NCBI GenBank assembly: GCA_004321905.1
Contig: SCQF01000002.1
Span: forward strand, 1-42,282
Source of the DNA: Verrucomicrobiota bacterium
GTDB taxonomy: Bacteria; Verrucomicrobiota; Kiritimatiellia; CAIQIC01
Length of the DNA stretch: 42,282 nucleotides
Direction: 5' to 3'
Shown here piece by piece: positions 1 through 8,404 of the stretch. A program made the position numbers and the translations under genes. Positions within the stretch are counted from its first letter, which is position 1. Each line of letters starts with the position of its first letter. The notes below the pieces were generated by a model that saw only the letters and a list, made by a program, of their open reading frames with translations, was not told the origin of the DNA and searched no databases.

Positions 1-11
1 CCCTTGATGAG

Positions 12-112
12 AGGCCCTTGCGAACACAACGTGTTCCAGTCCGTGCGTGGGCAAGGGCCTGCGCAGCTTGCTGTGAAGCTGCGCTGAAGATGCCCCGCGG
101 CTTGCCGCGGGG
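12..112. repeat. Cluster of three hairpins beside the RAYT remnant
   Basis: Three perfect inverted repeats lie end to end. The first is AGGCCCTTGC (12-21) with GCAAGGGCCT (51-60), and it encloses a smaller hairpin GAACAC/GTGTTC (22-27 and 31-36). The second is GCGCAGCTT (61-69) with AAGCTGCGC (76-84). The third is CCCCGCGGC (93-101) with GCCGCGGGG (104-112). They begin directly after the premature stop of the transposase remnant. RAYT genes are commonly flanked by REP hairpins, so these are probably REP-type structures or the structured end of the element; a terminator is also possible, although no T-run follows. Confidence 0.6.
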
Positions 113-116
113 TCTT

Positions 117-467
117 TCACTTCCGTAGCGTCTCGCTCATGCCCCGTCCCTGACCAAAGCTCAGCAACGCATGCAAATGATCCGGCATGAGCAGCAACAA
201 ATAACAGGCCCATTGCCCACGTTGGGCATAGTCAGCAGCGGAAGCCAAGATTGCCGAACCTATGGTTGCGTCGGTCAACGGCATGGGATTATCGGAGGCA
301 CAGCGGATGCGGATATGAAAGATTGCGGCATCCGACACCCAAGGCGGTCTCGTGTGAGACAAACGCTGTGGCCATGTTCGCACGCAATCATCATAAAGGT
401 GGTGCGGCTTGTCCTCAAGCCGCAGTTGCGAACACGTTGGAAGCGCGTTGAGGGCAACGCGCTCCAC
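117..467 (-). pseudogene. Truncated REP-associated tyrosine transposase (RAYT, Y1/HUH family)
   Basis: RAYTs are single-strand DNA nucleases related to IS200/IS605 TnpA that cut and move REP hairpins. The 116-residue frame keeps the family hallmarks: an N-terminal block around PPWVSDAAIFHIRIRC, then LMPDHLHALLSF, which carries the His-hydrophobic-His metal site. The frame stops right after GMSETLRK, where intact members continue with a W-K segment and the C-terminal helix with the catalytic tyrosine. Translation past the stop gives unrelated sequence made of hairpin repeats, so the 3' part is lost rather than interrupted by one nonsense change. The 5' end is unclear; the longest frame opens with GTG inside another hairpin. 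This is probably a dead copy, but it shows that a RAYT was active in this lineage. Confidence 0.72.
443..462. repeat. Hairpin at the 5' end of the RAYT remnant
   Basis: GCGCGTTG (443-450) and CAACGCGC (455-462) form a perfect 8-bp stem with the loop AGGG. The nearby sequence TTGCGAACAC (426-435) also occurs at 18-27 on the other side of the transposase remnant. Related hairpin sequences therefore flank the gene on both sides, as is usual for RAYTs. Confidence 0.5.
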
Positions 468-510
468 CCTTTGGAAAAAGAGAGGCGTGAGTTTTCCAAG
501 GCTTGGAAAA
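462..510. repeat. Paired TTCCAA-N3-TTGGAA element (left copy decayed)
   Basis: The right copy is a perfect TTTTCCAAGGCTTGGAAAA centred at 501. The left copy is decayed (CTCCAC-CCT-TTGGAA, centre 469). The centre-to-centre distance is 32 bp. The element lies just downstream of the TPR gene stop at 520. Confidence 0.85.
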
Positions 511-519
511 ACGCCACTT

Positions 520-2442
520 TCAGTGCCGGGTGAGCCAATCGCGGACGTTGGCGGCGTTGGGATCGTTCGGCGCGAGTTCGAGGAATTTGCGGTAGGCGGA
601 CTTGGCCTGCTCGGTGCTCAGCGGATCATCGGCGTGAATATAGCCGAGGACGTAATAGGCCGCCGCGGCGTCGGGTTGCTGCCGCAGAATCTCCCGCAGT
701 TGGGCGACCGCAGCGGCGCGCTCGTGCGCTTCGCGGAGTAGGAGCGCCAGGTTGTAACGCGCGGCGATCATATCGGGCTGAACTTTGACGGCGTGCTCAT
801 AGGCGTCGCGCGCGCCGGCGGCGTCACCTTTGGTGGCGTTGACGACGCCCAGATTGAACCACGCGGTCGCCATACCCGGATTGTTGGCGATGGCACGGCG
901 ATAATAGCCGATGGCGCTGTCCCATTCTTGCCGCTGCTGAAATTCACGTGCACGATTATAGGCTTGCACCGCAGCCAGTGGGTTGGCTGCGACCGCGGCG
1001 GGCGCCGTTTCCTGCGCGACAACACGTTTTTCGGTTTTGGTGGCGGGCAGTTGCCGCCGCGCGGTGCCAGGCTCCAGCGCGGCCAGCCGTTCCTGCGCCT
1101 TGAGTACGCGCGGGTCGCCGGTAAAGAGCCGCGCAAATTGGCGGTAACTGGTCGCAGCGTGTTCGGTGGAGCCGAGCGCGCGATCATAGAGTTGCGCCAG
1201 TTGCCAGAGCGCATCGGCGTTCTGCGGATCGTATTGTACCGCGGCCTTGAGCGCGACGAGCGCGGCGTCATATTCGCCGGTGCGCGCGGCGGCGTCGGCC
1301 AGCCCCAGATGCGCCGGAACGAGTTTGGGGTCCAACACCAGCGCCTGCTTGAAGGCTTTGAGCGCGGCGGTGGTGCGCCCGTGATCCAGTTGGAAGCGGC
1401 CTAGCGCGGCGTGGATGCGCGCCTGATCAAAACAATGCTGCGCAGCCAGCGTGAGTACTTTCTCCTGCGTCGCCGAATTTTGCTCGCGTTCGGCGCGCCC
1501 GGCGGCCTCCAGAAACAGAATCATTGCTTGTGGCGTACGCCCGTGTTCGGCTTCGGCGACGGCCTCTTGCGCGATGCTCTCCACGGTGCGCGGCGCAACC
1601 GTTTCCGTCCGGGCCACGGTCACGGTCGGCGCGGCGCGGCGCGTGACCACGTGCAACAGCGAACGCACGCTGGAGGTCGGCGCCACCGCCGGCGGTGCGG
1701 ACGGCGCACCTAAATCGGCAAGGAGTTGACGGGCCAGTGCGGCGTTTTCATCCTGCGGCGCGGCTTCGAGAAAACGACGGAGCAGAACCGCCGCCTGAAT
1801 TTTATCGTGGTAGAATTGCTGGTAGATGATGGCCAAATTGAAGAGGGCAGGCGGATATTTCGCGTCGTCATCCAGCGCTTGATTGAGCAGCGCCACCGCG
1901 CGGCGGCTATCGCCGGTGCCGAGTTCGGCCAGCGCCAGCCGGGTCAGCACGCGCGGCGCGTGCGGTGTGCGCGTCAGCGCTTCGAGCAGGACGTGCCGCG
2001 CTTCGAGCCACGTCTGCCGGTTCAGATAAATCTGGCCCATCATTTCCAGCGGCTCGGTTCGCGCCGGTTCGCGCGCCCCCACTTGCAACAGCAGCGCGAT
2101 GGCTTGGCTGATGTTGCCGCCGGCGGCGTTGAGCGCGGCCAAATTATATTGCGCGGCGGTGTAACCGGCCTCGAGCCGCAGGCTGGCCTCGAAGGCGTCG
2201 CGCGCGTCGGTCAGTTGGTGCAAACGCCAGGCGCTGCAGCCGAGATAATTCCAAGCGACGGCATCGGTTGCGCCGTCGGGCTGATGGATGGATTTTTCAA
2301 AATGCGATTTGGCGCGGACGAAATTGCCGCGTTCATATTCCTTCACGCCGGCGTTGAATTCGCGTTCGCCGGGCGCGCCACCGCACCCGGCCAGCAGCAT
2401 CACCGTCACGCCGCCCAGCATCGTCCCCAACAAAGTACGCAT
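520..2442 (-). CDS. TPR-repeat lipoprotein
   Basis: A 640-residue exported lipoprotein built of tetratricopeptide repeats, which usually serve as protein-binding scaffolds in envelope complexes. A hydrophobic signal peptide ends in the lipobox L-A-G-C with Cys20. TPR units follow in at least three blocks (about residues 25-240, 290-460 and 500-630), for example around AWNYLGCSAWRLHQLTDARD and AWFNLGVVNATKGDAAGARD. A low-complexity Ala/Val/Thr/Pro linker separates the first two blocks. The start at 2442 was chosen over an upstream in-frame codon at 2523 because the signal peptide begins there and AGGAG precedes it. The next gene is divergent. The partner and pathway are unknown. Confidence 0.85.
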   Translation of the reverse strand: MRTLLGTMLGGVTVMLLAGCGGAPGEREFNAGVKEYERGNFVRAKSHFEKSIHQPDGATDAVAWNYLGCSAWRLHQLTDARDAFEASLRLEAGYTAAQYNLAALNAAGGNISQAIALLLQVGAREPARTEPLEMMGQIYLNRQTWLEARHVLLEALTRTPHAPRVLTRLALAELGTGDSRRAVALLNQALDDDAKYPPALFNLAIIYQQFYHDKIQAAVLLRRFLEAAPQDENAALARQLLADLGAPSAPPAVAPTSSVRSLLHVVTRRAAPTVTVARTETVAPRTVESIAQEAVAEAEHGRTPQAMILFLEAAGRAEREQNSATQEKVLTLAAQHCFDQARIHAALGRFQLDHGRTTAALKAFKQALVLDPKLVPAHLGLADAAARTGEYDAALVALKAAVQYDPQNADALWQLAQLYDRALGSTEHAATSYRQFARLFTGDPRVLKAQERLAALEPGTARRQLPATKTEKRVVAQETAPAAVAANPLAAVQAYNRAREFQQRQEWDSAIGYYRRAIANNPGMATAWFNLGVVNATKGDAAGARDAYEHAVKVQPDMIAARYNLALLLREAHERAAAVAQLREILRQQPDAAAAYYVLGYIHADDPLSTEQAKSAYRKFLELAPNDPNAANVRDWLTRH

Positions 2443-2515
2443 CACAGCTTGCTCTCCTAAAAACGGGCGCATCATAGCGTACGGCCCGCGGTGCCGCACG
2501 GAAAATGTCGCGGGG

Positions 2516-2565
2516 TTTTCCAAGGCTTGGAAAAGTGCGCGCCCGGTTTTTCCAACCCTTGGAAA
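2516..2565. repeat. Paired palindrome element between divergent genes
   Basis: The copies are TTTTCCAAGGCTTGGAAAA (centre 2525) and TTCCAA-CCC-TTGGAA (centre 2557), 32 bp apart. The element lies between two divergently transcribed genes, so it cannot be acting only as a terminator here. Confidence 0.9.
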
Positions 2566-2653
2566 CGGCGCCCGCCGCCAGATAAAACTTTCATTGTGTC
2601 GGCGGCTAGTATAGAAATTTTTGCGCCGGGTTCAACCATCCGGCGGAGCGGAA

Positions 2654-3883
2654 ATGGATTTCACGACGATCAGCGAAATCGTGGCGGTGCTGGCCCTGCT
2701 GGCGGCGTCGGCGTTTTTCTCCGCCACGGAGACGGCGTTTTTCTCGCTGGACCCGCTGACGCTCCGGCGGCTGGCCCAGCGTCAACCGGCGGCCAGCGCG
2801 CGTGTCCACGCCATCTTGACCCAGCCCACCCGGTTACTTTCGACGCTCCTGATCGGCAATACGATCGTGGACGTCGCGCTGGCGGCGCTGGGTTTTGCGC
2901 TGGCGGTGCGCGCCTTTCCCCGCTTCGGCGAATCCATTGCCATCGTGGTGGTGACGGTCATCCTGGTCATTTTTGGCGACGCGCTGCCCAAGCGCATCGG
3001 GTTGTTGTTCGCTGTGCAACTGGCGCCGCTCCATGCGTTGGTGATTACGCCGCTGGAGTGGCTCTTCCTACCGTTGCGGTTGCTCTTGGAACGGATGACC
3101 CGCGCGCTGGAGCCGTTTTTCCGGCCGCACGGGCGCACGCTGAGCCAGGAAGAATTCGAGACCGTCCTCGATATCAGCAACGAGGAGGGCATCCTCAACG
3201 CCGACGAATTGGCGATGATCAAGGCGATCATCCGGCTGGAAGACCTGCGCGCCGGCAACGTGATGACGCCGCGCGTGGATTTGATCGGCCTCGACCTCGA
3301 TGAAGACCCGGCCACGTTCGTCGCCCGTGTACGGCAGAGCAAGCGCCATTTTCTGCTGCTCTACCGCGGTAATCTCGACAACGTGGAAGGTTTTCTGGAC
3401 GTGCGCCGCTTTCTACTTGATCCCCAGCACGAGCTGACCGCTGCGCGGCTGCCGCCGTTTTTCGTGCCGCAGAACAGTCCCCTCAGCCAGTTGCTCGATC
3501 AATTCAAAAAGCGCCGCATCGCTGTCGTCGTGGATGAATATGGCGGCACGGCGGGCGTGGTTACGCGCGGCGACGTGCTCGAGGAAATCACCGGCGAAAT
3601 TTACAACGAACTCAACAAGCCGCGCCCGCTGTTCCAAGCCGCCGGCCCGCACCGCTGGCTGGTGGATGCGAACATCAGCCTCGCGGAAATCAATCGCAAG
3701 TTGCGCCTGCACTTGGAAGCCGAAGGCGCCGACCGGCTTGCCGGCTGGATCACCGCGCAGGCTGGTCACGTGCCGCAACAAGGCGACGCCGTTGAAGCGC
3801 CCGGCTGCCGCGTCACCATCTTGCAGACGCTGAAGCAACGCGTCACACTGGCGCAAATCGAAAAACTGGAGGCGCTGGGATGA
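2654..3883 (+). CDS. CNNM (DUF21)/CBS/CorC_HlyC membrane protein
   Basis: A 409-residue inner-membrane protein of the HlyC/CorC/CNNM family, whose members are linked to Mg2+ or Co2+ transport or resistance. The N-terminal DUF21 domain (about residues 1-180, three to four membrane helices) starts with the typical FFSATETAFFSL. A CBS pair follows (about 195-320), beginning at NVMTPRVDLIGLD and including VVVDEYGGTAGVVTRGDVLE. A C-terminal transporter-associated domain (about 330-405) completes the architecture. The start ATG at 2654 is preceded by GGCGGAGCGG and places the first helix correctly. Its stop overlaps the start of the next, homologous gene (ATGA), so the two are co-translated and may form a heteromeric complex. 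The older hemolysin label is not meaningful. Confidence 0.9.
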   Translation: MDFTTISEIVAVLALLAASAFFSATETAFFSLDPLTLRRLAQRQPAASARVHAILTQPTRLLSTLLIGNTIVDVALAALGFALAVRAFPRFGESIAIVVVTVILVIFGDALPKRIGLLFAVQLAPLHALVITPLEWLFLPLRLLLERMTRALEPFFRPHGRTLSQEEFETVLDISNEEGILNADELAMIKAIIRLEDLRAGNVMTPRVDLIGLDLDEDPATFVARVRQSKRHFLLLYRGNLDNVEGFLDVRRFLLDPQHELTAARLPPFFVPQNSPLSQLLDQFKKRRIAVVVDEYGGTAGVVTRGDVLEEITGEIYNELNKPRPLFQAAGPHRWLVDANISLAEINRKLRLHLEAEGADRLAGWITAQAGHVPQQGDAVEAPGCRVTILQTLKQRVTLAQIEKLEALG

Positions 3884-4842
3884 GCTACGGCCTCCAAATG
3901 CTAATCATTGTGCTCGGCCTGCTGACGACGGCCTTCTACTCGGGCATCGAGACTGGGTTGATCTCGATCAACCGTCTGCGCCTGCGGCATCTCGTGCGCC
4001 GCAAAGTGTCCGGCGCGGACATCCTGCAAAAGTTTCTCCAGCATCCCGACGAGCTGTTGGGCACGACGCTGGTCGGCTTGAACATCGGCACGACCCTCGC
4101 CGCCGTACTCGCAACGAGCATCGGCCTCCGCCTCGCGGGCATGCTGGGCGAGGTGGCGGCGGACATCGTCCTGACCTTCGTCATCCTCGTGGCCTGCGAA
4201 TATATTCCCAAGGCGTGGTTCCAGAGTTTTCCGGCCCTCCGCTGTTTGCCGTTCGCGCGGTTGCTCGAAGGTTCGCGCATCCTGCTGACGCCGCTCCGCG
4301 TGCCATTGATGGGCGTGGTGAAACTACTGACGCCGCTGCCCGCCGCGCAAAAAGGCGCGCCATTCATCACGCGCGAAGAATTGTTCCACCTCACCACGGA
4401 AGGCCAAACCAGCGGCGTGCTGACCGACCAAGAACACCGCATGATCCACGGCGTCTTTGAGCTCAAGATGAAAACCTGCCGCGAGGTCATGACCGCGCGT
4501 GATCAAATCATCCACGTCGCCGCCGATACGTCGGTGGAGCAACTGCTTGACCTCGCCCGCGCCAAAGGCGTCACGCGGCTGCCCGTCCGTGACGAACCGC
4601 AAGGCGCCTTCATTGGCGTGGTCAACATCTACGACGTCCTCTATGACGAGCAGCCCGCCGGCAAAACCGCGCGCGCCTACATGCGCCAGCCGCAACTCGT
4701 CGCCGATCACACACCGGTGGATCACGTGATGCCGCGCATGCGCGTCACGCGCCAGCCGATGGTGCTCGTCGTGGATGAGCGCATGGAAGTTATCGGCCTC
4801 GTCACGCTGGCCGACGTGCTCGACGAAATCATCGGCGCGTAA
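3880..4842 (+). CDS. CNNM (DUF21)/CBS membrane protein, short form
   Basis: A 320-residue paralogue of the preceding protein. The DUF21 membrane domain (about residues 1-180) carries FYSGIETGLISINRLRLRHL in place of the usual SATETA motif. A CBS pair follows (about 200-318), around REVMTARDQIIHVAADTSVE and VLVVDERMEVIGLVTLADVL. The C-terminal CorC_HlyC domain of its neighbour is absent. The start overlaps the upstream stop by 4 bp, which implies translational coupling. Two adjacent CNNM genes, one full-length and one short, are a common bacterial arrangement. The substrate, presumably a divalent cation, cannot be read from the sequence. Confidence 0.88.
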   Translation: MSYGLQMLIIVLGLLTTAFYSGIETGLISINRLRLRHLVRRKVSGADILQKFLQHPDELLGTTLVGLNIGTTLAAVLATSIGLRLAGMLGEVAADIVLTFVILVACEYIPKAWFQSFPALRCLPFARLLEGSRILLTPLRVPLMGVVKLLTPLPAAQKGAPFITREELFHLTTEGQTSGVLTDQEHRMIHGVFELKMKTCREVMTARDQIIHVAADTSVEQLLDLARAKGVTRLPVRDEPQGAFIGVVNIYDVLYDEQPAGKTARAYMRQPQLVADHTPVDHVMPRMRVTRQPMVLVVDERMEVIGLVTLADVLDEIIGA

Positions 4843-4894
4843 TTTTTCCAAGGGTTGGAAAGATTGCCGCGCCGGTTTTCCAAGCCTTGGAAAA
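4843..4894. repeat. Paired palindrome element filling a convergent gap
   Basis: The copies are TTCCAA-GGG-TTGGAA (centre 4853) and TTCCAA-GCC-TTGGAA (centre 4885), 32 bp apart. The element occupies the whole gap between two convergent genes: one stop codon ends at 4842 and the other begins at 4895. Confidence 0.92.
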
Positions 4895-7564
4895 TCACTC
4901 CGTCGCGACGGCGTAAATCAGCAGTAAGCCGAGTTCCGGCGGAAAACCGGGAATTTTGTGACGCCACGGTCGGTCGGTCGTCAACGTCACCACCGGATTC
5001 GTGGGCGTGAAGCCGATTTCGGCGGCACGGAAAATCTGCCAATGCGGCGCGCCCGTCGCAAAGTTCACCGGTGGAACGTTGGTCGCGCCGCGGCCGGTGA
5101 CGCGTACCGGCATGGTCGGCCCGACGGCTTCGGGCGCGGCGGCATAAAGAAACAGTTCACCCTCTGCGGTGCGCGGCGCGGGCAGGGTGAACGCGGCACT
5201 CGGCAACGTCCAGCGCGCGCGGACTGGCGCCAGCGGCTTGCTAATCAAATCCTTGGCCTGCCAGGCGGTCGCCAGCGAGATGGTGGTTCCGTTGCGATGG
5301 AGCAGCACGTCGGTCAACACGGCGTCGGTCGGGCTAAACACGCGCAAGGAGCGCTCCAGCCGCATGGCCGGACCATGAATGCGGAGCACCCACCAATTGT
5401 CCGCCAAATACAACCAAGAGATTTGATCCACACCGTCGGTGCCAGTATGTACGCGCGGCGGATTGCCGGGGAAAAAGGGGCCATTGAAAATGAAGTAGAG
5501 CGTATCGCCCGTCAACGTGGGCGCGCCGCCCGCTAGGGCGACTTGTACGCCGGTTTTGGCCGGTAGCGCCAGACCGCGCACGGGCCAACTTTCTGCCCGC
5601 AGATTGGCAAAGCCGCGCAGACCCACATTGCCGGCGTCGGGGGCAAAAAGGTGCGGGAATTCAAGATGTTCGCGGGCCGCCGGTTCGGCGCTACGCAGCG
5701 CCATGCGGTACAGCGAAAGGGTTACGCGTTGGTCTTTGATCCGCCGCGGCAGCTCGCCCAGTTCACGAACGAGCAACGGTCCACGATACGGAACGCGCTG
5801 CTCCAGTGTGAATGTGAAATACTCGCTGTGCGGTGGTTGGAATGGCGTCATGAAAAAGCAGGCGCGGCGCGGGTTCGTCGCCATGAGTTGCGCCCACGCG
5901 CGCTCGGCCACGGGCGCAAGTGCTGCGTGGTAATCGGTGTCCATAGCCAGGGTGGGGATGCCGAACAGATGTTCCAGCGGTGCGCTAAGTTGGGAATATT
6001 CCCCCAGCAGCCAGCCGTGCGCCCGTTGGATTGGCGCGGCAATTTGCGCGCACGCATGATAAAGGCCCCGTTGATCCACCTGCGTCGCCAAATGCGTGCG
6101 CCCACGCCACATCGCTCCCAGCACGAACAAGCTCAATGCCGCCGCCACGGCGCGGCCCCCAACACCACGCCGCTCCCAAAACCACAACACCAACGCGGCC
6201 AAACAGAGCGCGATGATCGGCGCGGGATAGAGCAACATCCGGCGCGATTCCATCATATAGTTGTTCATCCAGCCGGTCAGCAGCAGGCCAGGCAAGAGCG
6301 CCGCCGCCAGACCAAGCCGGAGATCGGCATGTGCGCCGCGCCGGAACAACCACGCGGCCCACCCGGCCAGCGCCACCAACAAGACCGTCCGCGAGACCAG
6401 CAAGGCCAGGCCGCGCAGGTTGGTCAAACTGAAATAATTTACCAAATAATGAGGCAGCCAAGGCAGATGACCCTGGGCGTCGCGGCCCACCCAAATGGCC
6501 AGACCCGCCGCCAACAGGGCCAGCCACAAGGCGGCGGCAAAACAGTTGGGTTCCCGGTCGGCCAGCGGCAACGCCGGGCCCGCCGCCGGGACGAGCCGAC
6601 GGCACTGCACCAGCAAGGCCAGCAGCAACAACGTGGCCATAACGGCAATCAGCGTGGGATGCTGCATCAGCGGCTTGAGGCTCGACAACAGTCCATAACA
6701 GTCCGTGACCTGCTCCACGTGCACCAAAAAACCAAGGAGACCGACGGCAAGGATGGGGACGATCAGCATAAACAGCCGCCGCCCCAATGCGGTCTTGACC
6801 AGCAGCACCACCACCACGGGCAACACTCCGAACCATGCCGTGATATGAAAAAAAGGCGCGACCATCATACATAGCGCACCGAACGTAAAATCAGCGATAC
6901 GCCGCTCGCCGGGCGAACGCCACGCGCGCAAGATCAGTGCCAGCCCCAGCCAGAAGAACAGTACCGCGCCCCATTCCGCGCGCGGACTGCGCCCGTTCCA
7001 TAGCACCAGTGGATTGAGTAAAAAAAACATTACGGCCAAGGCGCCGCCGCGCCGGCGGCCCAGCATTTGGGTGCCCACCGCCATCAACGCCACCGCTGCC
7101 AGCAGCGTCAAAAATGGCGCACCATAGAGCGCGCACCACGACGGCAAAAACTTGAGCGGCAGGCTCAGCAGCACGGAATAGGCCGGCTGAAACCACGGGC
7201 CGATTTCCGCTGTATGGAGGTCCTTGACCCACAGACAGGCGTCCTTGGTTTCATGGAACAGCGCGTGACCATAGAGAAATGCGGCACGATCGGCTTCGGG
7301 AATTTTGGACAGCAACGGATCGGTGTGCGTCAAGTGACCGGTGCGGGCGAAAGTCGCCGCCGCATTGACGTAGGCACCCGGATCTTCGCCGCCTTGAATT
7401 TCTTCGTGCGGCCGAAAGTAAAGCGGCATGGCCAGCAGCAACATGGCGAGCAGACCAAACGCGGCCTGCCGCGCATGCGTCCCGGTGTCGCCCAAACCCC
7501 GGAAAGCGCGCGCCAGCGCCACAGCCAGGAGCAACCACATCCCTGCGCTAAAAATCCACACCAT
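4895..7564 (-). CDS. Large multi-pass membrane protein, GT39/ArnT-like
   Basis: A protein of about 889 residues whose N-terminal 550 residues contain some 11-13 hydrophobic helices. The early extracytoplasmic loop PHEEIQGGEDPGAYVNAA resembles the acidic loop of GT-C fold glycosyltransferases (GT39/PMT/ArnT type), which use lipid-linked sugars. The C-terminal 300 residues look soluble and periplasmic, with beta-rich segments. The longest reading frame begins at 7738, but its first 50 residues are translated palindrome and spacer (FSQGLEN, FCFSKPWK). The start is therefore ATG 7564, preceded by GAGG, or ATG 7588. The 5' end lies about 30 bp from a paired palindrome. The donor and acceptor are unknown, and the glycosyltransferase role is inferred. 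Confidence 0.7.
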   Translation of the reverse strand: MVWIFSAGMWLLLAVALARAFRGLGDTGTHARQAAFGLLAMLLLAMPLYFRPHEEIQGGEDPGAYVNAAATFARTGHLTHTDPLLSKIPEADRAAFLYGHALFHETKDACLWVKDLHTAEIGPWFQPAYSVLLSLPLKFLPSWCALYGAPFLTLLAAVALMAVGTQMLGRRRGGALAVMFFLLNPLVLWNGRSPRAEWGAVLFFWLGLALILRAWRSPGERRIADFTFGALCMMVAPFFHITAWFGVLPVVVVLLVKTALGRRLFMLIVPILAVGLLGFLVHVEQVTDCYGLLSSLKPLMQHPTLIAVMATLLLLALLVQCRRLVPAAGPALPLADREPNCFAAALWLALLAAGLAIWVGRDAQGHLPWLPHYLVNYFSLTNLRGLALLVSRTVLLVALAGWAAWLFRRGAHADLRLGLAAALLPGLLLTGWMNNYMMESRRMLLYPAPIIALCLAALVLWFWERRGVGGRAVAAALSLFVLGAMWRGRTHLATQVDQRGLYHACAQIAAPIQRAHGWLLGEYSQLSAPLEHLFGIPTLAMDTDYHAALAPVAERAWAQLMATNPRRACFFMTPFQPPHSEYFTFTLEQRVPYRGPLLVRELGELPRRIKDQRVTLSLYRMALRSAEPAAREHLEFPHLFAPDAGNVGLRGFANLRAESWPVRGLALPAKTGVQVALAGGAPTLTGDTLYFIFNGPFFPGNPPRVHTGTDGVDQISWLYLADNWWVLRIHGPAMRLERSLRVFSPTDAVLTDVLLHRNGTTISLATAWQAKDLISKPLAPVRARWTLPSAAFTLPAPRTAEGELFLYAAAPEAVGPTMPVRVTGRGATNVPPVNFATGAPHWQIFRAAEIGFTPTNPVVTLTTDRPWRHKIPGFPPELGLLLIYAVATE

Positions 7565-7594
7565 ACTCACATACCTCGCCACGAGCATACCCAG

Positions 7595-7645
7595 TTTCCA
7601 AGGCTTGGAAAAGCAAAACCGCCGGTTTTCCAACCCTTGGGAAAA
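7595..7645. repeat. Paired palindrome element between divergent genes
   Basis: The copies are TTCCAA-GGC-TTGGAA (centre 7603) and TTCCAA-CCC-TTGGGA (centre 7635), 32 bp apart. The element lies directly upstream of the leftward GT39-like gene and about 105 bp upstream of the rightward small ORF. Confidence 0.9.
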
Positions 7646-7750
7646 GTGACACGGCGGTGAACTTTTTGGCGTTCGCCGGCGACGTAGTGATGGAAAGCGG
7701 TAAGGTATGCTATGCTGTGATGTGTTGGTTTCATGCACAAAGGGTGGCAG

Positions 7751-7876
7751 ATGACCGAGGCAGCGGAAAAAGTGGCGCGGTTATATGGCGACACGAAGGC
7801 GATGCTCTCGCTCTATTTCCTGCGTCGCCACAGTTCGCGCAAGGCTGGACGAAAACCAAAAGGAGAACGACGATGA
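7751..7876 (+). CDS. Possible 41-residue ORF coupled to the next lipoprotein gene
   Basis: ATG at 7751 opens a 41-residue frame, MTEAAEKVARLYGDT at its start and a strongly basic KAGRKPKGERR at its end. Its TGA overlaps the ATG of the downstream lipoprotein by 4 bp (ATGA at 7873-7876), which is typical of translational coupling. An AGGGTGG stretch 3-9 bases before the start could act as a ribosome-binding site. The peptide has no signal sequence and no family I recognise. It may be a genuine small protein, a leader peptide that sets translation of the lipoprotein, or a chance frame. Confidence 0.35.
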   Translation: MTEAAEKVARLYGDTKAMLSLYFLRRHSSRKAGRKPKGERR

Positions 7877-8364
7877 AGAAGCTCTTGCTATTGATGGCCT
7901 GTGGAATATTGGTCGGCTGTGAATACACGGTGCCGCTGGTGAAAACGCCGTCAATGAACACCGACCCCGCGTTGGTGGGGTTGTGGCAACGGACAAAACC
8001 GGATGGGCAGGTGGAGAGCTTGGTGGTGCTGCCGCTTGGCGCGCAGGAATATCTGGTCTCGTTCCCCGCGGGTTCCAAGGACTCCATGTTCGCCCGCGCC
8101 TGCCTCTGTCGCGTTGCGGAGCGGACCTTGATGCAGTTGGAGTGGATCGGCAACGGGCGCGGAAAAACGGTCGAGGATGGCCGGGCGTTCCAATTTGCCA
8201 CCTATGTGGTGACCGGTAACACCGTGAGTATACGAATGCTCAATTCCAGCGTAGTATCGAAGGACGTAAAAACATCGCAGGAACTTGCCGCCGCCATCGT
8301 GGCCAACAAAGACAAACCCAATCTTTTCAATGAAGAGATGATCTTCAACAAGGTCAAGGAGTGA
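7873..8364 (+). CDS. Small lipoprotein, unknown function
   Basis: A 163-residue protein with a lipoprotein signal peptide (MKKLLLLMACGILVGC, lipobox V-G-C, Cys16). The start ATG 7873 has the strong ribosome-binding site AAAAGGAG and matches the start of the signal peptide. The mature part contains VGLWQRTKPDGQVESLVVLP, which resembles the opening strands of lipocalin-like or calycin folds, and a Cys-x-Cys (ACLC) near residue 78. No catalytic motif is visible. It is followed after 40 bp by another lipoprotein gene on the same strand, probably in one operon. Confidence 0.75.
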   Translation: MKKLLLLMACGILVGCEYTVPLVKTPSMNTDPALVGLWQRTKPDGQVESLVVLPLGAQEYLVSFPAGSKDSMFARACLCRVAERTLMQLEWIGNGRGKTVEDGRAFQFATYVVTGNTVSIRMLNSSVVSKDVKTSQELAAAIVANKDKPNLFNEEMIFNKVKE

Positions 8365-8404
8365 AGCGCTGTCACGCGGCAAGGGTTATGATCGGAGAAA
8401 TACG

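Noticed and set aside
2516-2565. TTCCAA palindromes as plain Rho-independent terminators
   Set aside because: They occur between divergent genes as well, and single copies have only a 1- to 3-base centre that cannot form a loop. Runs of T after the stem are short.
5651-6874. 407-codon rightward frame rich in Gln, Arg and His
   Set aside because: It is antisense to the membrane helices of the GT39-like protein; complementing hydrophobic codons produces this Gln/Arg-rich pattern.
7588-7738. 50-codon N-terminal extension of the GT39-like protein
   Set aside because: It is the translation of a palindrome pair and spacer, without signal-peptide features; starts near the first membrane helix are more likely.
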